Assembly: GCF_002976435.1 (NCBI RefSeq) | Contig: NZ_PUGF01000001.1 | Coordinates: forward strand, 1 to 64,000 | From: Solimicrobium silvestre | Lineage (GTDB): Bacteria; Pseudomonadota; Gammaproteobacteria; Burkholderiales; Burkholderiaceae_D | DNA: 64,000 nucleotides | Direction: 5' to 3' | Shown: in pieces, positions 27,840 to 36,812 of the stretch | Position numbering within the stretch: the stretch's first letter is position 1 | Layout of the letters: each line of letters opens with the position of its first letter | The notes under the pieces: model-generated | The model's database searches: none | What the model was told of the DNA's origin: nothing | Seen by the model: the letters and a program-made list of their open reading frames with translations, nothing else | Translations under genes and position numbers: made by a program

Positions 27840-28295
27840 ATGAACGCCAACACCGAACCCTCCGCTTCGCTTGATTTCTGTCTGCAACTGACACGCGCCA
27901 CGGCCACCATCATTTGTCGCATTGATAATGCTCCCGGCAATTTACACGGTTTGAGTTTTAGCGACTTCATGCTACTGCTGACTTTAAGCCGGGCAGTTGG
28001 CGAACACATGCGTCGCGATGATTTGGCGGAGTCTCTTGGGCTCAGCGCTTCAGGCATTACTCGCACCTTAATCCCGATGGAAAAAATTGGCTTGGTCACG
28101 CGCCACGTTATTGCACAAGATTCGCGGGCTGGTTATGCAGTTTTATCTAAAACGGGTAAAGAATTACTGGCTCACGCTTTAGTTAGCACCGAAGCGATCA
28201 GTCAGGAAGTGATCCAAACCACCAACCAGGAACAACTTGACGCTTTATCTGCCGCACTGGATCAATTGGCGAGATTAAACCTGTCTAACAATTAA
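27840..28295 (+). CDS. MarR-family transcriptional regulator
   Basis: 151 residues with the MarR winged helix-turn-helix. SDFMLLLTLSRA leads into MRRDDLAESLGLSASGITRTLIPMEKIGLVTR (recognition helix near 75) and the wing DSRAGYAVLSKTGKELL. Flanking helices form the dimer. It lies 20 bases upstream of a MATE transporter gene and has a palindromic operator within its own promoter. It most likely represses this two-gene operon until a ligand, probably a transported toxic compound, binds. The effector is unknown. Confidence 0.88.
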   Translation: MNANTEPSASLDFCLQLTRATATIICRIDNAPGNLHGLSFSDFMLLLTLSRAVGEHMRRDDLAESLGLSASGITRTLIPMEKIGLVTRHVIAQDSRAGYAVLSKTGKELLAHALVSTEAISQEVIQTTNQEQLDALSAALDQLARLNLSNN

Positions 28296-28315
28296 CCATT
28301 TCAACCGCAAATCAA

Positions 28316-29725
28316 ATGATAAAAGATCTGACCCAAGGCTCGATCCGACGCCACTTAATCACCATGTCAATTCCGATCGGAATCGGCATGTTTGTTCAAA
28401 CCCTGTATTTCATGGTCGACCTGTATTTTGTCGGGCGCTTGGGCGATGCGGCACTGGCAGGCGTGAGTGCAGCGGGCACCATTATGTATATCGTAATGGC
28501 CTTGACGCAAATGCTGGGCGTTGGCACGGTAGCGCTCATGGCGCGCGCCATCGGTGCGCATGACAAGGTAGATTCCAATTTGATTTTTAATCAAAGCTTG
28601 CTGATGTCCGGGCTGTGTGCCGTCGTTATTCTATTTACCGGCCTGGCACTAACTCCCTACTATTTCCACGCCCTGGGTGCTGACCCGCAAACGACGGAAA
28701 TGGGGGTGAATTATTTACGCTGGTATGCGCCGGGTCTTGCGCTGCAATTTATATTGAACGCCCTTGGTTCGGCGCTGCGTGCCGGCGGAATAGTCAAGCC
28801 CGTAATGTTGGTGCAGATCATTTCCGTGTTGATTAATATCGTGCTGGCTCCGATATTAATTGCTGGCTGGGGCACGGGCTATCCGCTCGGTGTATTAGGT
28901 GCTGGCTTGGCTAGCTCCATTGCGATTGCGGTTGGTGTCATCATGGGGGCCGTTTATTTTGCAAAACAAGAACACTTTGTGCGTTTTCAGCGCAACCAGA
29001 TGCACCCACAATGGGGAGTGTGGCGACGTATTTTGAATATTGGTTTCCCGGCAGGAGCCGAATTCGCCTGCTTTTTCGTGTTTATGGCGGTCATTTACAG
29101 CATCATCAGTCATTTCGGCCCTGCGGCAATGGCCGGTTTTGGGGTGGGTTCGCGTTTGATGCAGGCGATCTTTTTACCAGGCATGGCCATCGCCTTTGCC
29201 GTACCTGCTATTGCCGGACAAAACATGGGAGCAAAAGCCATGGATCGGGTGCGGGAAACGATGCGTCAGGCGATGTATTTAGAGGTTGGTGTGATGGTGT
29301 TGTTGACGCTGGTTTGTAAATTCCAGCCAAGCTGGTTGGTGGGCACCTTTGCCAGAGATCCGCAATCAGCCTTGGTGGCGGCGGAATTCTTGCATATTAT
29401 TTCCTGGAATTTTGTGGCGACAGGATTGATCTTTGTTTGCTCCGGTTTCTTCCAGGCTCTTGGTAATACCTGGCCTTCGCTGCTGAGTACGGGCACACGC
29501 TTATTTTTGTTTGCCATACCCGCGTATTGGTTGTCTCAACAACCTGATTTTACGTTGCATCAATTGTGGTATTTGTCGGTGGCGACAGTGGCTTGTCAGG
29601 CGATGATGAATTTAGGCATGTTGCGTTGGCAATGGAAGAAGTCGGTCGCTGGGATGGCTTCAGGTTCGGCTACCGGCGTTGCTGAAAATAGGAATGCAGG
29701 TGAGTTAAATTTAAGTACTGAATAG
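28316..29725 (+). CDS. MATE-family efflux transporter
   Basis: 469 residues with about twelve membrane helices in two homologous halves, as in MATE (NorM/DinF/MepA-like) Na+ or H+ coupled exporters. LITMSIPIGIGMFVQTLYFMVDLYFVGRLG is the family N-terminus. The second half has GFPAGAEFACFFVFMAVIYSII and the conserved GFGVGSRLMQ. The last 25 residues are a soluble tail. It is co-transcribed with marR, so it is probably inducible. The substrates, cationic drugs or metabolites, cannot be told from sequence. Confidence 0.9.
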   Translation: MIKDLTQGSIRRHLITMSIPIGIGMFVQTLYFMVDLYFVGRLGDAALAGVSAAGTIMYIVMALTQMLGVGTVALMARAIGAHDKVDSNLIFNQSLLMSGLCAVVILFTGLALTPYYFHALGADPQTTEMGVNYLRWYAPGLALQFILNALGSALRAGGIVKPVMLVQIISVLINIVLAPILIAGWGTGYPLGVLGAGLASSIAIAVGVIMGAVYFAKQEHFVRFQRNQMHPQWGVWRRILNIGFPAGAEFACFFVFMAVIYSIISHFGPAAMAGFGVGSRLMQAIFLPGMAIAFAVPAIAGQNMGAKAMDRVRETMRQAMYLEVGVMVLLTLVCKFQPSWLVGTFARDPQSALVAAEFLHIISWNFVATGLIFVCSGFFQALGNTWPSLLSTGTRLFLFAIPAYWLSQQPDFTLHQLWYLSVATVACQAMMNLGMLRWQWKKSVAGMASGSATGVAENRNAGELNLSTE

Positions 29726-29888
29726 TCGGGTTTGGGCAAAGCCCAGATAGAGCATTGCCCGATCGATGCAACAATTAATGGATAAAACAATTTTTTAACA
29801 CTATTGCCAGCATCAGGTACGCGCTATCATAAATTGTATGACGAATGCGGCATTGGCTTTTAGCTGATACTAAATCAGCGCATTCAAA

Positions 29889-30176
29889 TTAAACCGAAAC
29901 AAGCTCCAGCCTGAGTTTTTTCCCGAGAGCGGAGGCGGCACTGGAGAGTGTCGTCAAAGTCAGGCTGGTATCTTTTTCATCCAGCAAACGATTAAGTGCG
30001 GCGCGGCTAGTGTGCATTTTCTCTGCCATTGACGTTTTAGTGAGTTTTTGACGCTTCATTTCCTGTGAAATCTGCCAGGCAAGAACGCGCTTTACTGCGA
30101 CAGCCGTGGTCTCATCGAGTATTCCATCTTCCGCAAGAAAATCATCAAAATTACTACCAATATATTTATTATTCAT
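29889..30176 (-). CDS. HigA-like antitoxin (XRE helix-turn-helix)
   Basis: 95 residues. An N-terminal acidic tail (FDDFLAEDGILDE) precedes a helix-turn-helix: RQKLTKTSMAEKMHTSRAALNRLLDEKDTSLTL. The gene follows the toxin gene by 2 bases, in the toxin-first order typical of higBA loci. The antitoxin should neutralise the toxin and, with it, bind the palindrome upstream of the operon. Toxin-first order, DNA-binding domain and size all agree. Confidence 0.85.
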   Translation of the reverse strand: MNNKYIGSNFDDFLAEDGILDETTAVAVKRVLAWQISQEMKRQKLTKTSMAEKMHTSRAALNRLLDEKDTSLTLTTLSSAASALGKKLRLELVSV

Positions 30177-30178
30177 TA

Positions 30179-30523
30179 TTAACTCCCCTTGCTATTTTTC
30201 AGTCGATTCATTGCGGTTTGCAAATCATCTTTAGGCGTTGTTTTCGATTTTTTGATAAATCCGTGTAACAACACCATCCGTTTATCCACAACAGTAAATA
30301 ACAGCCGTGCAATTTTACCTGGCAATGTTATTCTGACCTCCCACAATGCCGCGCCCATCTTGCGTACCAATGGCATACCTAAAGGCCAACCGATTTGCAC
30401 GGTTTTTATATCCTCGCCAATGATCTTACGTTCGGCGTGCGGCAAGGTACGCAACCATTCTCGTACTGGCTCAGTTCCCGCGTCTGATTTATAAAAATGC
30501 ACTATTAAGGTTTGTGGTTCCAC
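30179..30523 (-). CDS. RelE/HigB-superfamily toxin (Gp49-like)
   Basis: 114 residues starting at a GTG. The protein has the compact RelE fold pattern of phage-derived Gp49-like toxins: VREWLRTLPHAERKIIGEDIKTVQ, MGAALWEVRITLPGKIARLLFTVVDKRMVLLHGFIKKSKTTP. The HGFIKKSKTTP segment is the family signature with conserved basic residues; such toxins cut mRNA at the ribosome. It is paired with the XRE antitoxin that follows. The start is set by homology-like length; an ATG alternative was not found nearby. Confidence 0.85.
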   Translation of the reverse strand: MEPQTLIVHFYKSDAGTEPVREWLRTLPHAERKIIGEDIKTVQIGWPLGMPLVRKMGAALWEVRITLPGKIARLLFTVVDKRMVLLHGFIKKSKTTPKDDLQTAMNRLKNSKGS

Positions 30524-30531
30524 TCGCCAAA

Positions 30532-30551
30532 TCGTACCAATATTGGTACGA
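30532..30551. promoter_or_regulatory. Palindromic operator of the toxin-antitoxin operon
   Basis: TCGTACCAATATTGGTACGA is a perfect 20-bp palindrome just 8 bases upstream of the toxin GTG. It must lie in or just after the promoter, so binding of the antitoxin complex there would block transcription or initiation. Placement and symmetry fit autoregulation typical of type II systems. Confidence 0.75.
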
Positions 30552-30567
30552 AATTACAAGGAAAACC

Positions 30568-31548
30568 TCACCCTGCGCTCAGTTTCCTCTGGCGCTCTTC
30601 ACGTGGAGTAATCCCAAACTGAGTACCAAACGCAGTAGAAAAATGCGCACCCGATGAAAATCCGCACATCAAACCTATCTGCACAATAGAACTATTCGAA
30701 TCCAACAATAATTGCCGCGCTTTTTTAAGGCGCAATTCCAGGTAATAACGTGAAGGCATAGTGCCGAGATATTGCTTGAATTGACGCTCTAGCTGGCGGC
30801 GTGAAAGCCCGACTAATTGAGCAATATCGTCGGTGCTCAAAGTTTCTTCAATATTATTTTCCATCAGCGTCACGGCTTCGCTCAGTTGCGGTTGCAATAC
30901 GCCAAAGCGCGTTTGCAATGCGATGCGCTGCCGTTCATCGCCATTGCGTACCCGTTCTACACACAGCGCTTCCATTACGTGGGCTTGGACATCAGCGCCG
31001 AACATGGCATGAATTAAGGTAAGTGCAAAGTCTATGCTGGCAGCGCCACCACAGCAGGTTAAACAATGGCCGTCGAGCTCAAATAAATTCGGCATTAAGA
31101 TGGCGTGTTCCGCAACTTCATTGGCTTCGGCGTATAACGCCCACGGTAGCGCAGATCGAATCCGTTCCATTTTTCCGACATTGGCAAACCAAAGAACTGC
31201 AGCACCAACCGCGCCCCAAAAGCGCGCTTGCTGACAGAGTTGAGCCAGCTTACGGATTTCATCATGGCTGGGCGCGGACTTCAATTCATCCGCTATCAAT
31301 AAAACCAGATGCACGTTTTTATTGATTTTTTTTAGCTCAGAATCGTCTATGTTCGATAAGGAATTAGACAAGCGGTGCAGCGTCACAATAATCCGCGCCG
31401 CACCTAATTGCTGCTCGACCAGGCGTAGCGGAGTGACTAAGCCAGCTAAACTCAAACCACCAGCACCGCTACCATTTTCAGGGTCGATATGCAGCAATGC
31501 AATTCGGATAGGCGCATCACTACAAGCTAACGATAAAAATGGCTGCAT
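30568..31548 (-). CDS. GlxA-family AraC-type regulator with DJ-1/PfpI domain
   Basis: 326 residues. Residues of about 10-190 resemble the amidase-like DJ-1/PfpI sensor of GlxA regulators (including LLIADELKSAPSHDEIRKLAQLC and CCGGAASIDFALTLIHAMFG). The last 100 residues are an AraC DNA-binding domain (ISTDD... TDDIAQLVGLSRRQLERQFKQYLG, then IVQIGLMCGFSSGAHFSTAFGTQFG). Such regulators often control degradation genes for nitrogenous compounds. The gene starts 7 bases downstream of the molybdoenzyme gene, so it is in one operon with it and may regulate it. Confidence 0.85.
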   Translation of the reverse strand: MQPFLSLACSDAPIRIALLHIDPENGSGAGGLSLAGLVTPLRLVEQQLGAARIIVTLHRLSNSLSNIDDSELKKINKNVHLVLLIADELKSAPSHDEIRKLAQLCQQARFWGAVGAAVLWFANVGKMERIRSALPWALYAEANEVAEHAILMPNLFELDGHCLTCCGGAASIDFALTLIHAMFGADVQAHVMEALCVERVRNGDERQRIALQTRFGVLQPQLSEAVTLMENNIEETLSTDDIAQLVGLSRRQLERQFKQYLGTMPSRYYLELRLKKARQLLLDSNSSIVQIGLMCGFSSGAHFSTAFGTQFGITPREERQRKLSAG

Positions 31549-31555
31549 GCTGGAA

Positions 31556-33781
31556 TTACGCTTTTTCTAAATCAAACGGCAACTTACGCAAACGCTTGCC
31601 AGTTAACTTTGCGATGGCATTGGCAAAGGCTGGCGCTAACGGTGGGAAGCCAGGTTCGCCCATGCCGGTCGGCGGATCAAACGAAGGCACGACTGCTACG
31701 CTAACTACGGGCATATCGTTCATTCTGGCGACCGTATAATCATTAAAATTTTGCTGTTCAACTACACCATCTTTAAAGGTGATAGCGGAGCCCGGCAGCG
31801 TGGTGCCTAACGCCATTAACGCTGCACCTTGCACCTGCGCTTCGATCGTGAGTGGATTCACTGCTTGGTTGCAATGCACACCGGCCCACACTTTGTGCAA
31901 TTTAGGAACGCCTTTAGTAACCGATGCTTCCACAACATAGGCCACTACTGAATTAAACGATTCATGCATTGCTACGCCAAAGGCATGTCCTTTGGCTAGC
32001 TTGGTTTTGCCGTAGCCAGAAGTTTGAACGGCTAAATCTAACGCAGCAATATGTCGTGGGTGATCTGCACCTAGCAGTTTTTTACGGTAAGCAACCGGAT
32101 CGCTACCAGCTAAATGTGCAGCCTCATCCAGCAGAGTTTCCATGACAAATGCGGTATGCGTAGAGCCAACAGAGCGGTACCAAAGTACCGGCACATTCGC
32201 TTCTGCATTATGAACGGAGATTTTCATCGGTACGTTATAAGGCCCGCCTAGCCCCTCAATCATGGTTTCATCAACGCCGTCTTTCACCGCCATTTTTTCT
32301 AATGGTGTACCGATTAGTATCGATTGTCCGACGACTGTGTGATCCCACGCCAACATATTGCCTTGCTTATCAAAACCAATTTCCGCCAGATGCAGATGTG
32401 ACGGGCGATAGTAACCGCCTTTAATGTCATCTTCACGGCTCCAGATAACTTTGATTGGCCCAGTCTTTCCCTGTGCGCGGTAAGCTTTGGCAACCTGCAC
32501 TGCTTCCACAATATAGTCAGAAGTCGGCACTCCGCGTCGGCCAAAACCGCCGCCTGCCATCATGGTGTTAAAGGTGACTTGCTCTGGTTTCAAACCGGCA
32601 GTTCGTGCCACCGCCGCCTGATCAAAAGTTTGAAATTGACTACCTGCCCATACCGTGCAAGCCGCATCACTTAAATCAACCACACAATTTAAGGGCTCCA
32701 TTGGAGCATGAGCGAGGTAGGGAAATTCGTATTCGGCGCTGATTTTTTTAGCCGCACCAGCCAACGCAGATATGTCGGCTTTTTTAGCAACAGTGCCAGG
32801 TGTTTTAGCCAACGCTTTAAATGCTGCAAATTGTTGCGCTGTATCGACTTTAGCGACGTTGCCGCTATTCCATTTAACCAGCAGCGCATCACGCCCCTGT
32901 TTGGCTGGCCAATAACCGTCTGCTATCACCGCGACACCAGAACCGCCACGGTCAGTCGCCACTTTAACTACGTGCTGCACACCTTTAATTGCCAAGGCAT
33001 TACTCGCATCTAAACTAGCCACGGTGCCGCCAAAAACAGGTGCTCTGGCGACTACTGCTACTTTCATATTGGGCAAACTAAAATCGATGCCGAATTTTTG
33101 AGTGCCTGTGGATTTGGCAAAGCTGTCGATACGCAGCGTAGGCTTACCGATTAGTTGAAAATATTTAGGGTCTTTGAGCGCTACTTTTTCAGGTACCGCT
33201 TGCTGCATCGCCGCTTCGGCCAAGGAGCCGAAACTGGCTTTGTAGCCTAGCGGCCCTGTCACCATACTATTTTTTGCGCTACATTCAGCGACCGTCACTT
33301 GCCATTGTTTTGCAGCTGCCGCAATTAACATGGCGCGCGCAGCAGCACCAATTTCACGGTATTGGGTGTAAGAATTTTTGACGGAAGAAGATCCACCAGT
33401 CATTTGCATACCGAATATGGGGTCTTTAAAAACATCGCCAGCCGGCGCTAATTCAGCTCGCATGTGTGACCAGTCTGCGTCTAACTCTTCAGCGATTAAC
33501 ATCGTCAAACTGGTCGTTACGCCTTGCCCAAATTCCAGCCGATTGATGGCGACAGTAATTGTATTGTCTGGAGCGATGCGTAAAAACGCATTCGGAGTGA
33601 TGGCTTTTTTTTCATTCGCAGCCAGTGCAAATTTATTTGCGCCCGGTACAAAAAATCCCAAGATTAGACCACCGCCGACTACGCTGGCGGCCTTTAAAAA
33701 ACTGCGGCGAGTAATCCCAACATCTGCAGCGGCATTATTATCAACTTCAGTGAGCTGAGCATTCATCCATTCGATACGCAT
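31556..33781 (-). CDS. Xanthine-dehydrogenase-family molybdopterin-binding subunit (IorB-like)
   Basis: 741 residues of the aldehyde-oxidase/xanthine-dehydrogenase large-subunit type, in the subgroup of isoquinoline 1-oxidoreductase beta. A Tat signal (RRSFLKAASVVGGGLILGFF) begins at about residue 25. GGGFGRRG near 410 and MTGGSSSVKNSYTQYREIGAAARAM match Mo-cofactor binding stretches. The protein is exported folded with its small iron-sulfur partner. It hydroxylates an aromatic or aldehyde carbon using water and sends electrons to a cytochrome. The substrate is not known. It follows the small-subunit gene by 37 bases. Confidence 0.85.
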   Translation of the reverse strand: MRIEWMNAQLTEVDNNAAADVGITRRSFLKAASVVGGGLILGFFVPGANKFALAANEKKAITPNAFLRIAPDNTITVAINRLEFGQGVTTSLTMLIAEELDADWSHMRAELAPAGDVFKDPIFGMQMTGGSSSVKNSYTQYREIGAAARAMLIAAAAKQWQVTVAECSAKNSMVTGPLGYKASFGSLAEAAMQQAVPEKVALKDPKYFQLIGKPTLRIDSFAKSTGTQKFGIDFSLPNMKVAVVARAPVFGGTVASLDASNALAIKGVQHVVKVATDRGGSGVAVIADGYWPAKQGRDALLVKWNSGNVAKVDTAQQFAAFKALAKTPGTVAKKADISALAGAAKKISAEYEFPYLAHAPMEPLNCVVDLSDAACTVWAGSQFQTFDQAAVARTAGLKPEQVTFNTMMAGGGFGRRGVPTSDYIVEAVQVAKAYRAQGKTGPIKVIWSREDDIKGGYYRPSHLHLAEIGFDKQGNMLAWDHTVVGQSILIGTPLEKMAVKDGVDETMIEGLGGPYNVPMKISVHNAEANVPVLWYRSVGSTHTAFVMETLLDEAAHLAGSDPVAYRKKLLGADHPRHIAALDLAVQTSGYGKTKLAKGHAFGVAMHESFNSVVAYVVEASVTKGVPKLHKVWAGVHCNQAVNPLTIEAQVQGAALMALGTTLPGSAITFKDGVVEQQNFNDYTVARMNDMPVVSVAVVPSFDPPTGMGEPGFPPLAPAFANAIAKLTGKRLRKLPFDLEKA

Positions 33782-33818
33782 AGTATTCCTCCGATGAGAG
33801 TTGCACTAAGTGGTAGGG

Positions 33819-34277
33819 CTAAGCCAACGTGGCAGAGGCGTCTTTAATCGCGGCGCGAATCCGTTGATAGGTTCCGCAACGACAAATATTGCCGCTCATG
33901 GCGTTGTCAATATCGGCATCTGTGGGTTTTTTATTCGAAGATAATAAGGCGGTAGCACTCATGACTTGACCGCTTTGGCAATAACCGCATTGCGGCACGT
34001 CGTGTTTAACCCACGCATCTTGCACGGCCTTGCCGATTTTGTCGGTTTCCATCGCTTCTATGGTGGTGATTTTTTTACCAACTACGGAAGAGATCGGGGT
34101 AATGCAAGAGCGGATCGCATCACCATCCAAATGCACCGTGCACGCGCCGCATAATGCCGCGCCACAGCCGAATTTGGTGCCGGTCATATTTAAGGTATCG
34201 CGCAGAGCCCACAATATTGGTGTGGATGGATCTAGATCTAACTGCGTATCTTTTCCATTAATATTGAGCGTAATCAT
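33819..34277 (-). CDS. 2Fe-2S subunit of the isoquinoline-oxidoreductase-type enzyme (IorA-like)
   Basis: 152 residues with the two [2Fe-2S] domains of the molybdenum hydroxylase small subunit. The plant-ferredoxin-type cluster uses [20 protein letters not shown] (cysteines near 38, 43, 46 and 58). The helical cluster uses CGYCQSGQ and [10 protein letters not shown]. It is first gene of the operon with IorB-like and GlxA-like genes. It lacks its own signal peptide, which suits co-export with the Tat-bearing large subunit. No FAD subunit gene is adjacent, consistent with the Ior type. Confidence 0.88.
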   Translation of the reverse strand: MITLNINGKDTQLDLDPSTPILWALRDTLNMTGTKFGCGAALCGACTVHLDGDAIRSCITPISSVVGKKITTIEAMETDKIGKAVQDAWVKHDVPQCGYCQSGQVMSATALLSSNKKPTDADIDNAMSGNICRCGTYQRIRAAIKDASATLA

Positions 34278-34777
34278 GCGTTTCTCCTGTTAGGTTGTGC
34301 ATTATAAATTACCCAGTCGTGTTACGTTCCTGCTGTACATCGTTTCGTTCAATCGAATCGTTTAATGCAGTGATATCGCCATATTATTTTTACAATTAAG
34401 CATAAATGGCTGATGAAATAACGATTATTCACCCACTTGCTAATTTTGGCTAAAAAATTTTAATAAATCATGCAATTCAAGCCTGAACATTAAATTAACT
34501 ACAACACATTCAGACTATGTCCGCACGATGTTTTGGCATAACAAACAACAAAAAGCCGCCCTTCAAAAAATGTTAGGCGGCTTCTTATGTATAACGAGGA
34601 ATTTACGAAAAGCACTAATACCGGTACTTATATTGATAATCCGCCGCACTTACCGGCGGATAAGACAAAGAAAAACCAACTTATCCGGCATTTTGCACAG
34701 CCCGGCAAAAAACGGATGGAAAACTCAGACAAAAAAGCTGCACTGTGCAAAGAGTTTTATTCAGCTTATTTTCAATA
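34278..34777. other. Gap of about 500 bases with no supported gene
   Basis: It contains the promoter of the IorA-like operon on the left and a terminator hairpin near 34553. A plus-strand frame at 34587-34847 (86 codons, Lys/Asn rich) runs into the 3' end of the amidase gene on the other strand. It has no recognisable domain and only a weak ribosome binding site, so it is not called. Confidence 0.5.
34553..34583 (-). terminator. Terminator hairpin, probably for the amidase gene
   Basis: AAGCCGCC at 34553-34560 pairs with GGCGGCTT at 34576-34583. Read leftward it is followed by TTTTTGTTGTTT, a good U-rich tail. It would end the leftward amidase transcript with a trailer of about 200 bases. 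Confidence 0.65.
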
Positions 34778-35617
34778 TCAGAAATTTTTCTTTGATGTAA
34801 TCACATCTAACAGTGCGGCTGTTTCAGCATCGGGAACTCCATCGTAATTAGCGGGACGATATTTCATTTGAAACGTACTCACTACATTACGAGTTGCTTG
34901 ATCCAACTGTCCGGAAGGTGTCAGCTGGAAACCGTGTTCAATCAACTTGTTTTGGAACCAGATTAAATCGGGTAATTGTGCGTCATAGTCTATTTTTTTA
35001 AAACTGACTTGCTGTGCATCTGGCCAATTAATTAGACCAAGATCAGCCAAACGCACCCAAGGAAATAACGGCCCAGGGTCTTGTTTACGTTGCGGTGCAA
35101 TATCGTTATGACCAAGAATATTTCCCGGCGCAATATCATGTCGTTTAACAATATCCTGAATTAACGGTATTAACGTATCGATCTGCTGTTCTGGAAAAGC
35201 GGCATAAACCCGCTCATCAGGAGTATCCACCCAACCCGGATTGACGATTTCAATACCGATAGAAGCTGAATTTAAATTAGAGAAGTTTTTCCAGGTACTA
35301 AGACCGGCATGGTAGGCTCGGGCGTTTTCTTCGACCAAAGAAAGAATACGCGGCTCAGCTTCATCCGTTACTAAATAATGGGCACTCACATCGCGATTAG
35401 TCAGTACATCAATAGAGGTCGGCAAATCAATCGCTGTGTAATGGATGATTAAAAATCGTACCCGACTATCTTGCGACACAGCACGATAAGTTTTGTCGAT
35501 GACTGGTGCCGCAGAGGCACTGCCAACAGGTTTGTCGATGACGGATGCCGTAGTGGCACAGCCAACGCAGAGAATAAACAATGAGATTATGAGTAGCGCG
35601 CGTAGAGTTTTTTCCAT
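34778..35617 (-). CDS. amiD: N-acetylmuramoyl-L-alanine amidase lipoprotein (AmiD-like)
   Basis: 279 residues. A lipobox-like LFILCVGC-ATT near residue 19 suggests an outer-membrane lipoprotein. The amidase_2 domain (about 50-190) has RFLIIHYTAIDLP with the first zinc His, SIGIEIVNPGW with the conserved Glu, and GHNDIAPQRKQDPGPLFPW with the second zinc His and the Asp-Pro-Gly stretch. A peptidoglycan-binding domain follows (LTPSGQLDQATRNVVSTFQMKYRPANYDG). E. coli AmiD is a lipid-anchored amidase that frees peptides from murein. The neighbourhood (peptide-binding protein, MurQ) fits murein recycling. Confidence 0.88.
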   Translation of the reverse strand: MEKTLRALLIISLFILCVGCATTASVIDKPVGSASAAPVIDKTYRAVSQDSRVRFLIIHYTAIDLPTSIDVLTNRDVSAHYLVTDEAEPRILSLVEENARAYHAGLSTWKNFSNLNSASIGIEIVNPGWVDTPDERVYAAFPEQQIDTLIPLIQDIVKRHDIAPGNILGHNDIAPQRKQDPGPLFPWVRLADLGLINWPDAQQVSFKKIDYDAQLPDLIWFQNKLIEHGFQLTPSGQLDQATRNVVSTFQMKYRPANYDGVPDAETAALLDVITSKKNF

Positions 35618-35806
35618 AGATCACTTTCAATTGGTATTAAAGAAAGCCGAACAATTGCAATACAGCGGCCACATTGTCAGCGGATGAAAACAGTAATTTA
35701 AGATATATTGTCTTGAAATACGTTCCATCATAATGATTAATAAAAACACAAAATAATAGGAACCGATCAATGCAACTTAAGTCAAACTGCAATTTTTAAG
35801 GCGCTT

Positions 35807-36805
35807 ATGTCGAATTTATTGGATAAAACTAACGTGCCAACACACCATTCGCATTACTTTAAAAGTAGCACCTACACCGCGCCAAAATCCGGCCCTGCCA
35901 TCATCATTACCGGTGCAGTACATGGCAATGAAACTTGCGGGACGCAAGCCATTTTGCGGGTCATGCATGAAATCGAAACCGGACAACTACAGATTAAAGC
36001 CGGCATGGTCACCTTCGTGCCTATCGCCAATCCATTAGCGTATCAACGCGGTGAACGTAATGGCGAACGTAATTTGAATCGCAAGCTCATTCCCACCTCG
36101 GAGCCGGCTCAATTTGAAGACTATGTCGTCAATTGGCTTTGCCCTTTGCTGGCACAGCACGATGTTTTACTGGATTTACATTCGTTTAGAAGTGCTGGCC
36201 AGCCGTTTGTGCTGATTGGGCCAGAAAATAATAGCGGAGCGCTTGAACCTTTTCAGTACGCCGAAAAAGAACATGCCTTAGCCATCCGTCTCGGCGTACG
36301 ACGTATGGTCGATGGCTGGCTAAGCACGTATGCAGACGGCGTTGCCCGTCGCAAAGCAGCGGCGACAGCCACAACAGCAGCTGCTCCCAATCATGACCCG
36401 CAATTTGGTATAGGCACGACCGAGTATATGCGTTCGATGGGAGGCTATGCCCTGACTCTGGAATGCGGCCAGCATAGCGATGCTTCCGCACCGGAAGTCG
36501 CATATCAGGCCATTTTAAATACCTTACGTCATATGGAAGTCCTCACAGGTGAAGCGCCGCAGCCAGCGCCGAAAATAGAGGCGATTCGCATGGTTGAGGT
36601 CGTAGACAAGTGCCATCCCGATGACAGTTTTAGCCGTCCCTGGTGCAGTTTTGATGCACTTAAAAAAGGGGATATTATTGGAAGCAGCCATAACGGCACT
36701 CCTGTTTTAGCCGCTTTTGATGGATATATTTTATTTCCTAGCGCGCAAGCAGAAGCCGGAGAAGAATGGTTTTATTTAGCGAAAGCGAGCAGCCGCTCAG
36801 TATGA
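35807..36805 (+). CDS. AstE/AspA (M14) family zinc hydrolase
   Basis: 332 residues. ITGAVHGNETCGTQAILR near residue 37 holds the His-x-x-Glu zinc pair, and LLDLHSF near residue 125 gives the third ligand. GERNLNRKL and LTLECGQHSD match the substrate-binding and catalytic Glu regions of the succinylglutamate desuccinylase/aspartoacylase family. It differs clearly from astE in the same window. It lacks a signal peptide. It sits 7 bases before a peptide-binding-protein gene and near AmiD and MurQ genes, so it may act on a murein peptide, as the M14 enzyme MpaA does. That is inference. Confidence 0.75.
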   Translation: MSNLLDKTNVPTHHSHYFKSSTYTAPKSGPAIIITGAVHGNETCGTQAILRVMHEIETGQLQIKAGMVTFVPIANPLAYQRGERNGERNLNRKLIPTSEPAQFEDYVVNWLCPLLAQHDVLLDLHSFRSAGQPFVLIGPENNSGALEPFQYAEKEHALAIRLGVRRMVDGWLSTYADGVARRKAAATATTAAAPNHDPQFGIGTTEYMRSMGGYALTLECGQHSDASAPEVAYQAILNTLRHMEVLTGEAPQPAPKIEAIRMVEVVDKCHPDDSFSRPWCSFDALKKGDIIGSSHNGTPVLAAFDGYILFPSAQAEAGEEWFYLAKASSRSV

Positions 36806-36812
36806 ACACACT

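Noticed and set aside
29734-29765. Overlapping hairpins after the MATE gene (TGGGC-AAA-GCCCA and alternatives)
   Set aside because: There is no U-tract in either direction, so a terminator call is not supported.
31583-31600. ACTTACGCAAA sequence similar to the MITE end, inside the IorB-like gene
   Set aside because: It is a short match within coding sequence, with no second arm.
34587-34847. Plus-strand frame of 86 codons in the gap before the amidase gene
   Set aside because: It is weakly supported, runs into the amidase gene on the other strand, and shows no domain.
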